A stretch of DNA of 64,000 nt from CAITWD01 sp963842065 (GCA_963842065.1 CAWJEW010000004.1:124001-188000), one strand, 5' to 3'; positions 53,641 to 63,422 are shown, counted from the first letter of the stretch. Notes: generated by a model not told the origin, from the sequence alone. Numbers and translations are program-made.

Positions 53641-54951
53641 TCAGGACGGTGGCGCGGGCTCCGCGGTCCCGGGGGCGCGCGCGATCGCGACGAGCACGAC
53701 GCGCGTTCCCTGGGTCGCCTCGACGATGAACTGCCAGCCGTCGACGGTTACCGCATCACCGGTCCTCGGCAGGCGACCGAGGCGCGTGAACACCAGGCCG
53801 CCGACGCTCGTGACGGTCTCATCGACGACGTTCACGCCGTGGTCGGCGAGGTCCTCGAGCGACACGTGCCCCCGCACCAAAAAGCGCCCGTCGGGCTGCA
53901 TGTCGATCGCCGGCCCGCGGTCGCGCTCGTCGTCGATCTCGCCGACGATCTCCTCGATGATGTCCTCGATCGTGACCAGCCCGGCCAGCTCGCCGTACTC
54001 GTCCAGCACGACCGCCATTGAAATACGGCGATGCTGAAGCTCGCGCAACAGGTCGTCCAGCAGCTGGGTCTCGGGCACAAACAGCGCCGGACCGGTCACC
54101 GCGCGCACCTCCGCGGCGTCCGCGAGCTCGAGCAAGCCACGCGCGAGCTCGGACAGGTGCACGACGCCGATGACCCCGCCACCATCCCCGCCGACAACCG
54201 GGAAGCGGCTGTGACGGCTGGCAAGCGCCTCGTGCAGGGCATCGCGAATCGGGGTGTCGGCCGTCAGATCCTTGACCTCGGGGCGGGGTGTCATGACATC
54301 GCGCGCGATCCGTTCGCCGAGCGAGAACACGCCCTCGAGCATGTCGGCCTCGGCGGGCTCGATGGTGCCGCCGACCTCACCCTCGGCGATGAGGCGCTGC
54401 AGGTCCTCGGGGGTGGAGGCAAGCTCATGCGGCGTGGCGGGCTCGATGCCCACCAGGCGCACGACCCCGTTGGCCGCACCGTTGAGCATATGGATCAGCG
54501 GGCCCAGCACAACCCGGAACGCCTCGAGCGGCCGCGCGGTGGTGCGGGCGGTCGCCTCGGCGCGCTGGATCGCCAAGTTCTTCGGCGCCAGCTCCCCGAT
54601 CACGACGTGCAGCACCGTGATGATCGCGAACGCGATCACGGCGGCGATCACGGCGGTCGTCGCCGAGCCGAGCCCGATCTGCTCGAGGGGCGGGCGCACG
54701 ATCGCTTCGAACGCCGGCGCGCCCAGCCAACCGAGCCCAAGGCTGGCGAGGGTGACACCGAGCTGGCACGCCGCCAGATAACGATCGATCTGGCGGACCT
54801 GGTGGGCCGCGAGCTGAGCGGTGTGGAGCCCGTCCTGGGACATCTGGTCCAGGCGGGTGAGCCGAGCCCGCGCAAGGGCAAACTCCGCGGCGACGAAGAA
54901 CCCATTGAGCAGCACCAGCAGGAGTGCCACGATGATCCGGACCGTGGTCAT
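53641..54951 (-). CDS. CNNM/CorC-type transporter protein with CBS domains
   Basis: This 436-residue protein has an N-terminal DUF21/CNNM membrane domain with three to four helices (IIVALLLVLLNGFFVAAEFA, FAIITVLHVVIGELAPKN). Two CBS domains follow at about residues 210-330 (RDVMTPRPEVKDL, LQHRRISMAVVLDEYGELAG), then a C-terminal CorC/HlyC domain. Relatives take part in Mg2+ or Co2+ efflux and were formerly labelled haemolysins. The ATG is at 54951. Confidence 0.93.
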   Translation of the reverse strand: MTTVRIIVALLLVLLNGFFVAAEFALARARLTRLDQMSQDGLHTAQLAAHQVRQIDRYLAACQLGVTLASLGLGWLGAPAFEAIVRPPLEQIGLGSATTAVIAAVIAFAIITVLHVVIGELAPKNLAIQRAEATARTTARPLEAFRVVLGPLIHMLNGAANGVVRLVGIEPATPHELASTPEDLQRLIAEGEVGGTIEPAEADMLEGVFSLGERIARDVMTPRPEVKDLTADTPIRDALHEALASRHSRFPVVGGDGGGVIGVVHLSELARGLLELADAAEVRAVTGPALFVPETQLLDDLLRELQHRRISMAVVLDEYGELAGLVTIEDIIEEIVGEIDDERDRGPAIDMQPDGRFLVRGHVSLEDLADHGVNVVDETVTSVGGLVFTRLGRLPRTGDAVTVDGWQFIVEATQGTRVVLVAIARAPGTAEPAPPS

Positions 54952-55120
54952 CGCACGGCCCCAAGTGCATACACAGGCGCGATGATAGTCAAGGTGGCGG
55001 CCGCACGGCGCCCCGGCGCCCGCAGCACCGCGGTCGGCGGACCACCATATGATGCGGCCACATGGCGCTCAACCGGACACACCCGCGCCCCGCACCGCCA
55101 CCGCGACCCGGCGGCACCGC

Positions 55121-55585
55121 GTGAGCACCGGCGCGGCGGCGCCTGCGCCGGCCGAACCGCTCACCGCCGCCAAGAGCCCGCCACGCCCGGGCCCCGATCG
55201 CGACCCGCGGGTGATCGCGGCCGTCGCCGTCGGCGGCATCGTCGGCGCGCTCCTGCGGGCCGAGCTCGAGGACCGGTTCCCGGTCGGTGGCGGCTTCCCC
55301 TGGACGACGCTCGTGATCAACCTCGCCGGCGCGGCGATCCTGGCCTGGGTCGTGGTACGCGTCGGCGAGCGACTGCCTCCCTCGACCTACGTCCGCCCGC
55401 TCTTGGGCACGGGCTTCTGCGGGGCGCTCACCACGTTCTCGACGATGCAGGTCGAAGCGGTGCGCCTGACCCACCACGGCCACCTCGTGACGGCCGCGGT
55501 CTACCTGGTCATCAGCGTGGCGGGAGGGCTCGTGGGTACGACATACGTGGTCCGCGCGGCGCGACGTGCCCGGTGGGCCGCATGA
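55121..55585 (+). CDS. crcB: Fluoride channel CrcB/Fluc, subunit 1
   Basis: This 154-residue protein has a Pro/Ala-rich N-terminal extension and four helices. Fluoride-channel hallmarks are GGIVGALLRAELED, the pore Asn in VINLAGAAILAW and the Phe-box region TTFSTMQVEA. It exports fluoride as a dual-topology dimer; the neighbouring second copy suggests a heterodimer. GTG 55121 is used; ATG 55049 would add a longer basic extension. The end overlaps the second crcB by four bases. I saw no fluoride riboswitch upstream. Confidence 0.92.
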   Translation: MSTGAAAPAPAEPLTAAKSPPRPGPDRDPRVIAAVAVGGIVGALLRAELEDRFPVGGGFPWTTLVINLAGAAILAWVVVRVGERLPPSTYVRPLLGTGFCGALTTFSTMQVEAVRLTHHGHLVTAAVYLVISVAGGLVGTTYVVRAARRARWAA

Positions 55586-55950
55586 ACGGTGTCGGGATCT
55601 GGTTCTGGGTGGCGATCGCCGGCGGCGCCGGTGCGGTGGTTCGGTTCGTCGTGGACGGCCGGGTCCTCGCCGCAACGGGCGGCCGCCTGCCATGGGGCAC
55701 GGCGCTCATCAACCTCTCGGGGGCGTTCGTGCTCGGGCTCATTGCCGGTGCCGCCCCGGGCCACGCGTTCACCCTGATCCTCGGGACGGGGTTCCTGGGC
55801 GCGTACACGACGTTCTCGACCTGGATGCTCGAGACGCTCCTGTTGGGCGAATCGGGCCGGACGAACGCGGCCGTGGCCAACCTCGTCGGGCAGCTCGTCG
55901 CCGGCCTCGCGTTCGCCGGGATCGGCTTCGCCGTGGGGCTGCATTGGTAG
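55582..55950 (+). CDS. crcB: Fluoride channel CrcB/Fluc, subunit 2
   Basis: This 122-residue protein has GAGAVVRFVVDGR, LINLSGAFVLGL with the pore Asn, and TTFSTWMLETLLL. It is the second member of a paired crcB set, starting at ATG 55582 inside the stop of the first. It should form the fluoride exporter with subunit 1. The end overlaps the DUF190 gene by seven bases. Confidence 0.93.
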   Translation: MNGVGIWFWVAIAGGAGAVVRFVVDGRVLAATGGRLPWGTALINLSGAFVLGLIAGAAPGHAFTLILGTGFLGAYTTFSTWMLETLLLGESGRTNAAVANLVGQLVAGLAFAGIGFAVGLHW

Positions 55951-57032
55951 ACGCCATCAAGCTCAGCGTCTACTTCGGCGAACGCGATCGCGCCGGTAGC
56001 CACACCAGTGCGGAGGCGATTGCCCGCACCAGCACGGCCGCGGGCATCCGCACGGCTGTCCTGGTGCGGGCCATCGAGGGGTTCGGCAGCCGCGGCGCGG
56101 TCCAGACCGAACGAATGCTGACCCTCTCCGAGGACCTGCCGCTGGTCTGGACCGCGATCGATCTGCCCGAGCGCATCGCCGCGCTCGCCGAGACGGTGAC
56201 CGAGCTCATCCCGCAGGGGTTGGTCACACTCGAGCGGTGCGGGATCGTCGACACGCCGGCCATCCCCGACGCGGACAGCGCCGACGAGCTCAAGCTCACG
56301 ATCACCCTCGGGCGCGGCCAACGCAGCGGAGGGCAGCTTGCGTACCTGCGCGTGGTGGACCACCTCCAGGACTGCGGCGTCGACGGAGCGTACGTGATGC
56401 TGGGCGTCGACGGCATCCTGCACGGCGTGCGCAGCCGCGCACGCCTCATCGGCGCCAACACGTATGTGCCCGCCCAGGTGGTGGCAATCGGCACTCGCCG
56501 GGACATCGCGCGGGCCATCCCGGGCCTGCGGGCCCATGGCGCCCCGGCGCTGGTGACGGCCGAGCAGATCCGCGTGCTCAAGCGCGACGGCCGCTCGCTG
56601 GCGCCGATCGCCGATCCGCCCGCGAGCGACGCCGACGGGCACCCGGTCTGGCAGATGCTGACCCTCATCACCCGCCAGGACGCCGTCGCCGACGGCGAGG
56701 CGCTGTATATCACCGCCATGCGCGAACTGCGCGCCGCCGGGGCGCGCGGCGGCACCGTGCTCGCGGGCGTCTGGGGCTACTCCGGCACGGCCGCCCCGCA
56801 CGGGGACTCGATGCGGCGCCTGCGCCGGTCGATTCCGGTCGCCTGCGCGATCATCGACACGCCGGATGCCATCGCGCGTCTGTGGCCCGTCCTCGACGGG
56901 CTGACCGGCCGCGGGGGCCTTGTGACCAGCGAGGTCGTCCCGGCCTTCCGCACGCACGGGCCGGTCGGGACCCACGGCCGCCTGCACCTGTCCCGTCCGC
57001 AGCGCACCCGTCCCGCCGGACCGCGCGAGTAA
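55944..57032 (+). CDS. Protein of three DUF190-like modules, linked to fluoride channels
   Basis: This 362-residue protein starts at TTG 55944 inside crcB2. DUF190 proteins are usually about 100 residues (PII-like fold) and accompany crcB. Here three related modules follow each other: residues 1-105 (LSVYFGERDRAGSH, AVLVRAIEGFGSRG, LPLVWTAIDLPERI), about 115-220 (LTITLGRGQRSGGQLAYLRV, DGAYVMLGVDGILHGVR, YVPAQVVAIG) and about 235-345 (DGEALYITAMRELRAAGARG, VLAGVWGYSG, IPVACAIIDTPDAI). It probably acts with the CrcB pair in fluoride resistance, possibly as a regulatory or sensing subunit. The middle module is the most divergent. Confidence 0.82.
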   Translation: MVDAIKLSVYFGERDRAGSHTSAEAIARTSTAAGIRTAVLVRAIEGFGSRGAVQTERMLTLSEDLPLVWTAIDLPERIAALAETVTELIPQGLVTLERCGIVDTPAIPDADSADELKLTITLGRGQRSGGQLAYLRVVDHLQDCGVDGAYVMLGVDGILHGVRSRARLIGANTYVPAQVVAIGTRRDIARAIPGLRAHGAPALVTAEQIRVLKRDGRSLAPIADPPASDADGHPVWQMLTLITRQDAVADGEALYITAMRELRAAGARGGTVLAGVWGYSGTAAPHGDSMRRLRRSIPVACAIIDTPDAIARLWPVLDGLTGRGGLVTSEVVPAFRTHGPVGTHGRLHLSRPQRTRPAGPRE

Positions 57033-57093
57033 GGGTCCGCCAGCGCCCGGGACCCGGGCCGTTCGCACGCTAACGGTTTAATCTGTGCGTCCT

Positions 57094-58551
57094 ATGGCGA
57101 CGCTCACCGCATCCCCCGATTCCCTCGCGCACCGTCGCAAGCAGATGATCCTGCTGCTGACGTGCCTCGGGCAGTTCATGGTGGTCCTTGACATCGCGAT
57201 CGTGACGGTCGCGCTGCCGGCGATGAAACACAGCCTGGACTTCTCGCCGACCGGCCTGCAATGGGTCGTCAACGCCTACACGCTGACCTACGCCGGCTTC
57301 CTGTTGCTCGGTGGTCGCACCGCCGACCTGTTCGGACGGCGCAAGATCTTCCTGGTGGGGCTGGCGGTGTTCACGCTTGCGAGCCTCGTCTGCGGCCTGG
57401 CGTGGTCGCCGGCGGCGATGGTCACCGCGCGGGCGATCCAGGGGCTGGGCGGTGCCATCCTCTCGCCGGCGACGCTCACGATCCTGATCGTGACGTTCAC
57501 CGACCCCCGCGAGCGCGCCCACGCGCTCGGCATCTGGAGCGCGGCGCTCGCCTGCGGCGGCGCCACGGGGGCACTCGCCGGGGGCTTCCTGACCGACTAC
57601 ATCGATTGGCGCTGGATCTTCCTCATCAACGTCCCGATCGGAATCGTCGGATTCATCCTCGCCCGGCGCGTCCTGCGCGAGAGCAGGGCCGAAGGCGCCC
57701 CGCGCAGCCTCGACGTCGCCGGCGCGGTGACGGTGACCGCCGGGCTCACCGCGCTCGTCTACGCGGTCGTGCAGACCAACTCGCACGCCTGGGGATCGGT
57801 CGCCACGATCGTCCCGCTCGTGCTCTCCGCCATCCTGATCACCGCGTTCGTCGTCATCGAGCTGCGGACCGACGCGCCCCTGGTGCCCTTCGCGACGTTC
57901 AAGTCTCGTTCTCTGGCCGGCGCCAACTTCGTGATGTTCATGATCGGCGCGAGCATGTTTGCGATGTGGTACTTCGTCTCCCTGTACCTGCAAGAGGTGC
58001 TGCACTACAGCCCGATGCAGGCCGGCCTGTGCTTTTTCCCGGCTGCCGTCGCCGTCGTCATCGGCGCCCAGATCTCCGGGCGCATCGTCGGCAAGTTCGG
58101 GCCGCGCATGATCATGGCGACCGCGACCGTCGTCGTCGGGCTCGCGCTGTTGTGGATGAGCAACACGACGGCCACCAGCACCTATTTCACGGGCGTCTTC
58201 GGGCCGATCACGATCGCCGCCCTCGGCTTGGGCTTCAGCTTCCCGGCCGGGACGTTCGCCGCCACCGCCGGAGTCGCGCCCCAGAACGCGGGTCTCGCGT
58301 CCGGTCTGGTCAACGCCACCCGGCAGCTGGGCGGCGCCATCGGCCTCGCGGTGCTCGCCACGATCGCCGAGCAGCACACGACCTCGCTGCTCGCCACGAC
58401 GCCCGTCCCTGAGGCGATCACCGACGGGTACACGCTCGCGTTCACCATCGGCGGGATCTTCGCCTTCATCGCGGCCGCCGGCGCGTTCATCGTGCCGGCG
58501 CGCATCAAGCCGCGGCAGCCTCACGGGGTCGTCGTCCAGGCCTCGGACTGA
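57094..58551 (+). CDS. MFS exporter, DHA2/EmrB-QacA type
   Basis: This approximately 485-residue protein with fourteen helices has LDIAIVTVALPAMKHSLDFS in helix 1, GGRTADLFGRRKIFLVGLAV (motif A) and the motif C-type GGATGALAGGFLTDY. It should expel drugs or metabolites using the proton gradient. ATG 57094 or GTG 57085 could start it; TAATCT lies just upstream, so a short leader is possible. It converges with nudC. Confidence 0.93.
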   Translation: MATLTASPDSLAHRRKQMILLLTCLGQFMVVLDIAIVTVALPAMKHSLDFSPTGLQWVVNAYTLTYAGFLLLGGRTADLFGRRKIFLVGLAVFTLASLVCGLAWSPAAMVTARAIQGLGGAILSPATLTILIVTFTDPRERAHALGIWSAALACGGATGALAGGFLTDYIDWRWIFLINVPIGIVGFILARRVLRESRAEGAPRSLDVAGAVTVTAGLTALVYAVVQTNSHAWGSVATIVPLVLSAILITAFVVIELRTDAPLVPFATFKSRSLAGANFVMFMIGASMFAMWYFVSLYLQEVLHYSPMQAGLCFFPAAVAVVIGAQISGRIVGKFGPRMIMATATVVVGLALLWMSNTTATSTYFTGVFGPITIAALGLGFSFPAGTFAATAGVAPQNAGLASGLVNATRQLGGAIGLAVLATIAEQHTTSLLATTPVPEAITDGYTLAFTIGGIFAFIAAAGAFIVPARIKPRQPHGVVVQASD

Positions 58552-58573
58552 GCGGTCGGTCGGCCCTGCGCGA

Positions 58574-59392
58574 TCAGTCCGGCGCGTGCGCGGAGCGAAA
58601 CTCCTCGATCAGTGCCCGCGCGATCGACCCGTGCGGCGGGAGCTCCGGCAGCACATCGGCTCGGTACCAGCCCGCATCGAGGATCTCCGCGGGGTCGGGG
58701 GTAATCTCACCCGCCACATAGTGCGCCGTGAAGGCCACCATGAGCGCGTGCGGAAACGGCCACGGCTGGCTGCCGGCGTACGCGAGACCGCCGACGCTGA
58801 GACCCACCTCCTCGGCGATTTCCCGCGCCACGGCCTCCTCCAGCGACTCCCCCGCCTCGACGAATCCCGCGAGTACCGTGTACATCGGACGCGGGGCACG
58901 CACCGGACGCGCCAAGAGGATCTCGTCGGCGCGCGTGACCCGCACGATGACCACCGGCGAGACCCGCGGATAGCTGCGCAGGCCGCAGCGCGGGCACATG
59001 ACGGCGTGCTCGTCGCGCGCGGGGTCGGTCGGTGTGCCGCAGCGCCCGCAAAAGCGATGCGTGCGTTGCCACTCGATCAGCATGCGGGCCCGCGCAAACC
59101 GGCCGAACGCGACGGGATCGAGGGCGCCGACGAGGGTGCGCGCCCCGGCAAAGCGCGCCCCGTCCGGCTCCGCGGTGCCCTCGGGTACCTGCGCCACCCA
59201 GATTCGCGACCCATCCGCGCCGTCGTCCACCACGAGCGGCGGGGCCACGGGGGTGACCGGCGGAGCGCCAGACAGGATGTCGGGGCGGCCGCCCGAGGCG
59301 TCGACCAGCACGTCGTCCGGCGCACGCAGCACGACCCACCGGTCGCCGGGGCTCGGTGCCGGGGGAGGCACGCCGTGGCCGGGGGCGCTCAT
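58574..59392 (-). CDS. nudC: NADH pyrophosphatase / RNA NAD decapping hydrolase NudC
   Basis: This 272-residue protein has the zinc ribbon FCGRCGTPT...MCPRCGL and the Nudix box GFVEAGESLEEAVAREIAEE. The NudC signature is SQPWPFPHALMVAF. It cleaves NADH and NAD-capped RNA to NMN and AMP. ATG 59392 is preferred over TTG 59422. Confidence 0.96.
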   Translation of the reverse strand: MSAPGHGVPPPAPSPGDRWVVLRAPDDVLVDASGGRPDILSGAPPVTPVAPPLVVDDGADGSRIWVAQVPEGTAEPDGARFAGARTLVGALDPVAFGRFARARMLIEWQRTHRFCGRCGTPTDPARDEHAVMCPRCGLRSYPRVSPVVIVRVTRADEILLARPVRAPRPMYTVLAGFVEAGESLEEAVAREIAEEVGLSVGGLAYAGSQPWPFPHALMVAFTAHYVAGEITPDPAEILDAGWYRADVLPELPPHGSIARALIEEFRSAHAPD

Positions 59393-59431
59393 CTCAGCGG
59401 CGGTGCCGGTCGTACCGTCCAAGCGCAGCGG

Positions 59432-60127
59432 TTACCACCGGGCGGCGAGCAGGCCGATCGCAAGGAGAACGACACCCCCGGACAATGCCACAAGCGCCCG
59501 GTCCAGCGGGGCCGCAACGGCGGCGACCGTCAGCTCGAGCTCGCTCCCGTCGTCAAGCCGTTGCACGCCCTCGAGCGCGGTCGTGCGGCGGCGCAGGCGG
59601 CGCACGGGTGTGCTGAGCGCGCGTTGGGCGACGCTGATCGCCACGCACGCCGCCGCGACGAACACTCCGGGCCAGCCCAGGCGCCCGGCGTTAACGACGT
59701 ACCCGACGAGCGCCGGAAACCCTCCCCAGCCAAGTGCAAACCACAGGTCCGTGTGGAACCGGCCTCCGGCAAGCTCCAGGTTGTAGGCGACGACGAGCCC
59801 GACGCCGACGAGCACCAGGATCGCGATCCACCAGGAGACCGTGACGGCACCGACGATGCCGATCGCCGCGGCGACCCCGACGCCCACCACCGCCAGGCCG
59901 ATGAGCGTCCGGTCCGAGAGCCCAGTGCCCAGCGGGCGCCCGTGGAGTTCATCCAGCGCATGGGCGCCGATACCCACCGCACAAAAGAAGGCAACAAGCG
60001 TCCAGATCACGCGCCCGTGGTACAGAACCGGCGCGACCGCCGCACCGAGCACGACGTACGACAGGTGCCAGGCGGTGTACGGCGGGTGCAGGAGCGTAAC
60101 GAGATCGCGCCAGCGGCCCGGGCGCAA
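59432..60127 (-). CDS. Polytopic membrane protein, possibly UbiA-related
   Basis: This 231-residue protein has about six or seven hydrophobic segments and the loop HALDELHGRPLGTGLSD, reminiscent of an aspartate-rich prenyl-transfer loop, plus VVAYNLELAGGRFHTDLWFA. Classical UbiA motifs are not complete. It starts at TTG 60127, 22 bases after the UbiE-like methyltransferase stop, so the two may share an operon. Isoprenoid quinone synthesis is a tentative link only. Confidence 0.55.
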   Translation of the reverse strand: MRPGRWRDLVTLLHPPYTAWHLSYVVLGAAVAPVLYHGRVIWTLVAFFCAVGIGAHALDELHGRPLGTGLSDRTLIGLAVVGVGVAAAIGIVGAVTVSWWIAILVLVGVGLVVAYNLELAGGRFHTDLWFALGWGGFPALVGYVVNAGRLGWPGVFVAAACVAISVAQRALSTPVRRLRRRTTALEGVQRLDDGSELELTVAAVAAPLDRALVALSGGVVLLAIGLLAARW

Positions 60128-60149
60128 CGCGTAGAACGCGGGACGGGGC

Positions 60150-60878
60150 TCAGCGCGCAGCGGACCGCACCCCGGACATCACCACGCCCGCGCCGAAGCT
60201 CATCGGCCGCACGACGACGCGGGCCATCCCGGCGTCGATCCATGCGTGGGCAAGCCGCTCGGGCGGCCACGTGCGTGCGAACTCCTCGATGTTGGGTCCC
60301 AGAAAGCGCCCGACCTCGCCCCAGTCGCGCGAGATCATGCGCCCGCCGACCGGGAGCACGGTGCGCGTGACGGTCCGCCATCCGGCACGCCACACGCGTG
60401 CGCTCGGGACCCCGAACTCAAGCGACGCCACATGCCCGCCGGGCCGGACGACCCGGAAGAGCTCACGCAGCGTCGCCGCGGGGTCGTCGACATATCGCAG
60501 CAGGTAGGTGAACGTCAGCGCGTCGAACTCGCCGTCGGCGAACGGGAGCCGCTCGGCCTCGCCCAACATCGTCTGGACCATGGCGTCCCCCGCAAAACGG
60601 GCAGTGGCCTGAGCCAGCATCTCGGGGCTCTGGTCGAGCGCGACGACCTCGCAGTCGTAGCGTTCGCGCAGAGCCGCGGTGACCAGGCCCGTGCCCGCGG
60701 CCACATCCAGGACGCGGGCGCCTGGCGTGAGGTCCAGCGCGCCGACCATCGCACGCCGCCAACGCGGGTCTTGACCGAAACTGAGCGCGGCGCCCGCGCG
60801 GTCGTATGCCGACGGTAGGCCGGCGAACAGGCTGCGCGCGTGCACCTTGCGCGGCGACTCGAAGGATTCGGCAGACAC
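60150..60878 (-). CDS. UbiE/MenG-like methyltransferase
   Basis: This 242-residue class I methyltransferase shows FAGLPSAYDRAGAALSFGQD followed by RRAMV. The SAM motif is VLDVAAGTGLVTAAL, then VALDQSPEML, DALTFTYLLRYVDDP and RVVRPGGHVASLEFG, all typical of the UbiE/COQ5 family that methylates (demethyl)menaquinone. GTG 60878 fits. An operon with the next membrane protein would fit quinone biosynthesis. Confidence 0.85.
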   Translation of the reverse strand: MSAESFESPRKVHARSLFAGLPSAYDRAGAALSFGQDPRWRRAMVGALDLTPGARVLDVAAGTGLVTAALRERYDCEVVALDQSPEMLAQATARFAGDAMVQTMLGEAERLPFADGEFDALTFTYLLRYVDDPAATLRELFRVVRPGGHVASLEFGVPSARVWRAGWRTVTRTVLPVGGRMISRDWGEVGRFLGPNIEEFARTWPPERLAHAWIDAGMARVVVRPMSFGAGVVMSGVRSAAR

Positions 60879-61028
60879 AGGCCGACCGTAGCCGACACCG
60901 ACCGGGTCGGGCAACGAGATCCCCTGCGCCGGGTGCCCGGCGCCCGGGAGAGGCGTATCGTCACATCGCGGGCGCCAACGCCGTTCGGGCGTCCTCGCCC
61001 GGTACTGGCGAACAGCAAAGGGGACCCC

Positions 61029-61580
61029 ATGCACGGACGCCTCGGGATGTGCCGCAACGGAGTGCTGAGCGTCGTCGCCACTGCGGCGATCGCGTTTGTG
61101 TTGGCCGGCTGCGGGGGATCGAGCAGTTCTGGCACGACCACGAGCGCCTCCGCCTCCGGGCGGACCGCCACCACGACGCCGACCCAGACGACCGTGTCGA
61201 CGAACACGAGCGCAACGACGAGCACGATCTCGGGCGCCACGACGTCGGGCGGCACGACGTCCGCCAGTACCGGCGCCACGAGCGGGGGCTCGACCGCGAC
61301 GACGACGGTCCTCAACATCCAGGCGTCGCCGTCGGAGTTGGCCTACGTCCCGAACACGCTGTCGGCGCCGGCGGGACGGATCATCATCCGCATGACCAAC
61401 CCGTCCCAGCTCCAGCACTCGATCGCGCTTGCCGTCGCGGGCGTCACGCCCGGACCGGTCGTCGGCAACGGGGGCGTCTCGGAGGTCGTGGCAACGCTCG
61501 CGCCAGGCACGTACACGTTCTACTGCACCGTCCCGGGCCACCGGCAAGCCGGCATGACCGGCACGCTCACGGTCCACTAG
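61029..61580 (+). CDS. Cupredoxin-domain lipoprotein with Ser/Thr linker
   Basis: This 183-residue protein has a signal peptide with lipobox VLAGC, a long Ser/Thr/Gly spacer (about residues 28-95) and a plastocyanin-like domain. Copper ligands are His in QLQHSIALA, Cys/His in FYCTVPGH and Met in QAGM. It is a paralogue of the cupredoxin at 50599. AAGGGGA precedes ATG 61029. It is probably a periplasmic/exported electron carrier. Confidence 0.9.
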   Translation: MHGRLGMCRNGVLSVVATAAIAFVLAGCGGSSSSGTTTSASASGRTATTTPTQTTVSTNTSATTSTISGATTSGGTTSASTGATSGGSTATTTVLNIQASPSELAYVPNTLSAPAGRIIIRMTNPSQLQHSIALAVAGVTPGPVVGNGGVSEVVATLAPGTYTFYCTVPGHRQAGMTGTLTVH

Positions 61581-61621
61581 GCCTGCGCACGGCGGCGCGC
61601 GCCGGGCACGCGCCCCGTGGT

Positions 61622-63330
61622 TCAGCAGTCGGCGCCGACGACCACCAGGCTGGTGCCGATGTAGCAGCGGGCCGCGGCCACTTCCGGCGTGAACGTCGAC
61701 CACAGCGTCCCTTCGTTGACGCTCGTGATCAGCAGCCGGTTCGGGACGGGCGGCACGACGGTGTCGTCGAAGCGCTCATTGTGCGGGCCGCCGACGTTGA
61801 TCGCCGTCGGGATGTAGTAGCTGGCCGGCAGCCCGCCGAACAGGTCGACCTGCAGCAGCGGTTTGCCGTGCGCCTCCCACCAGGCGCGCAGGCGCCACCC
61901 GTCCTGTCCCCAATCGATGTTGCTGTCGGCCAGGTAGTACGAGTGCCGACCCGTCGCGAAGGCGTTGAAGTAGCCGATGCTCCCCACCGGGCCCATCAGC
62001 GTCGCGGCGATCGCCGCGATGGCGAGGGCCGCGCCCATGGCCGGCCAGGACCGCGGCAGTAGCGCGAGGCCGACGGCGGCGGTGATCGCAAACAAGGCAA
62101 TCGACGGGGCGAGGTAGCGGACCCCGATGTTGATCCCCGATCTCATCGTGACGGCGAAGTACACGAGCCCGGGTGCGAAGACCCACAACAGCGCCTGATG
62201 TCGGCACCACGCCAGCCACGCGACCCCGATCAGCATCGCGACGAGTTCCCCGATCGTGGTCTTGAGGAAGAATGCCTCCGGGAAGTACAGCCATGAATTG
62301 GCCAGATGCTGCCCGCCGTTGAGCCAGGAGACGTAGTTGCCGGCCGAGGAGATGTGGTCAATCAGCTGCCAGTGCGCGCCCCAGAGCCACGATTCCGGCA
62401 CCAGCCGGTTGAAGCCAGCAGGCAGCCAGGCACGTGCAGGCTCCGAAAAATTGAACGGCGCGTAGACGGCGGTCACGACGACATACGCGACCGCCACCAG
62501 GACGGCGGTCGGGACGGCCACGCGGCGCAGCCGGGCCACGAACCCGCCGCTTCCAGTCACGAAGCTCAGCAGCACGGCCAGCGGGATCAGGATCACCGCG
62601 CCGGCCTTCGAGAGCAGCGCAAACCCGAGGGCGAGCCCGGCCACCATCAGCCAGCGCCGGCGCTGGGTCATCTGCCACTGCCACAGTGAGGCCAGGAAGC
62701 TGACGAACCCGAGGGTGAGCGGAACATCGAGCGTGGCCAGGTGGCCGTGCGCCATGATGGTCGGGTCGAACCCGACGAAGGCCGCGGCGAGCACCGACCC
62801 GACCGGACCGGCCAGTCGGTAGGCCCACAGGGCCGACACGACGATCAGTGCGAGGGTGATCAGGATCGCCGGCATGCGGGCGAAGGTGATCAGGCGCTTG
62901 AGGTTGCTGACCGTCGGGTTCGGCGTGAGCGTCTGATAGCTGTCGGCGGTGCAGGCCGTGTCGGTCGGCACGCCCGACAACTCCGCCCCGACGCCGGCCA
63001 GCAGTTTCGGACCGGCGGGGTTCGTCGGCTCGAGATCGACGAGCCCGGTGTTGAACGCGCACGCGCCCGCGTGCACGTAGAAGATCTCATCGGTCAGAAG
63101 ATCTCATCGGTCGTGACGCTGTCATCGACCGCCGCGCGGACGAGGACGGCGCCAGAGACCAGGATGATCAGCCCGACGATCACGGCCGTGACCAGCGCGC
63201 GGTGCGCGCCACGCCACCTCGTCACCCGCGCCAGGTCCGAAAACTGGGCCCGCCCGGTGCCCGCACCATCGGTGTCCCCCCGTGCCTGGGGGGGGGTCGC
63301 CCGCAGGACGCGCGGGCGGCTGGTGCTCAT
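61622..63330 (-). pseudogene. GT39-family (dolichyl-phosphate-mannose-protein-mannosyltransferase-like) membrane glycosyltransferase, frame broken by a 17-bp duplication
   Basis: ATG 63330 starts a basic tail, one helix (LVTAVIVGLIILVSGAVLV) and SVTTDEIF, then stops. The continuation YVHAGACAFNTGLVDLEPTN lies in another frame to 61622, with about ten helices, AHGHLATLDVPLTLGFVSFL and IGVRYLAPSIALF. The break is a tandem 17-bp duplication at 63079-63112; removing one copy gives TTDEIFYVHAG with the acidic DE of the active site and a 563-residue protein. It would transfer a sugar from a lipid donor at the outer face. The C-terminal extracytoplasmic domain ends VVVGADC. Confidence 0.82.
63079..63112 (-). 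repeat. 17-bp tandem duplication inside the GT39 gene
   Basis: AGAAGATCTCATCGGTC occurs twice consecutively on the plus strand (63079-63095, 63096-63112). The extra copy shifts the frame and produces a TGA at 63096-63094. Confidence 0.95.
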
Positions 63331-63422
63331 AGAACGTGCTCATGGCGCTCGTAGTTGGAGTCGGCTCGAGGCCCGCCCGACTTAGGCGCGTCGCCCGCCG
63401 CGCCGGCGCCGCCGAGGGTGCC

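Noticed and set aside
54952..55120. Fluoride riboswitch upstream of crcB
   Set aside because: The conserved GATG...TTCGCC and CTGATGA...CTCCT elements were not found in the right order.
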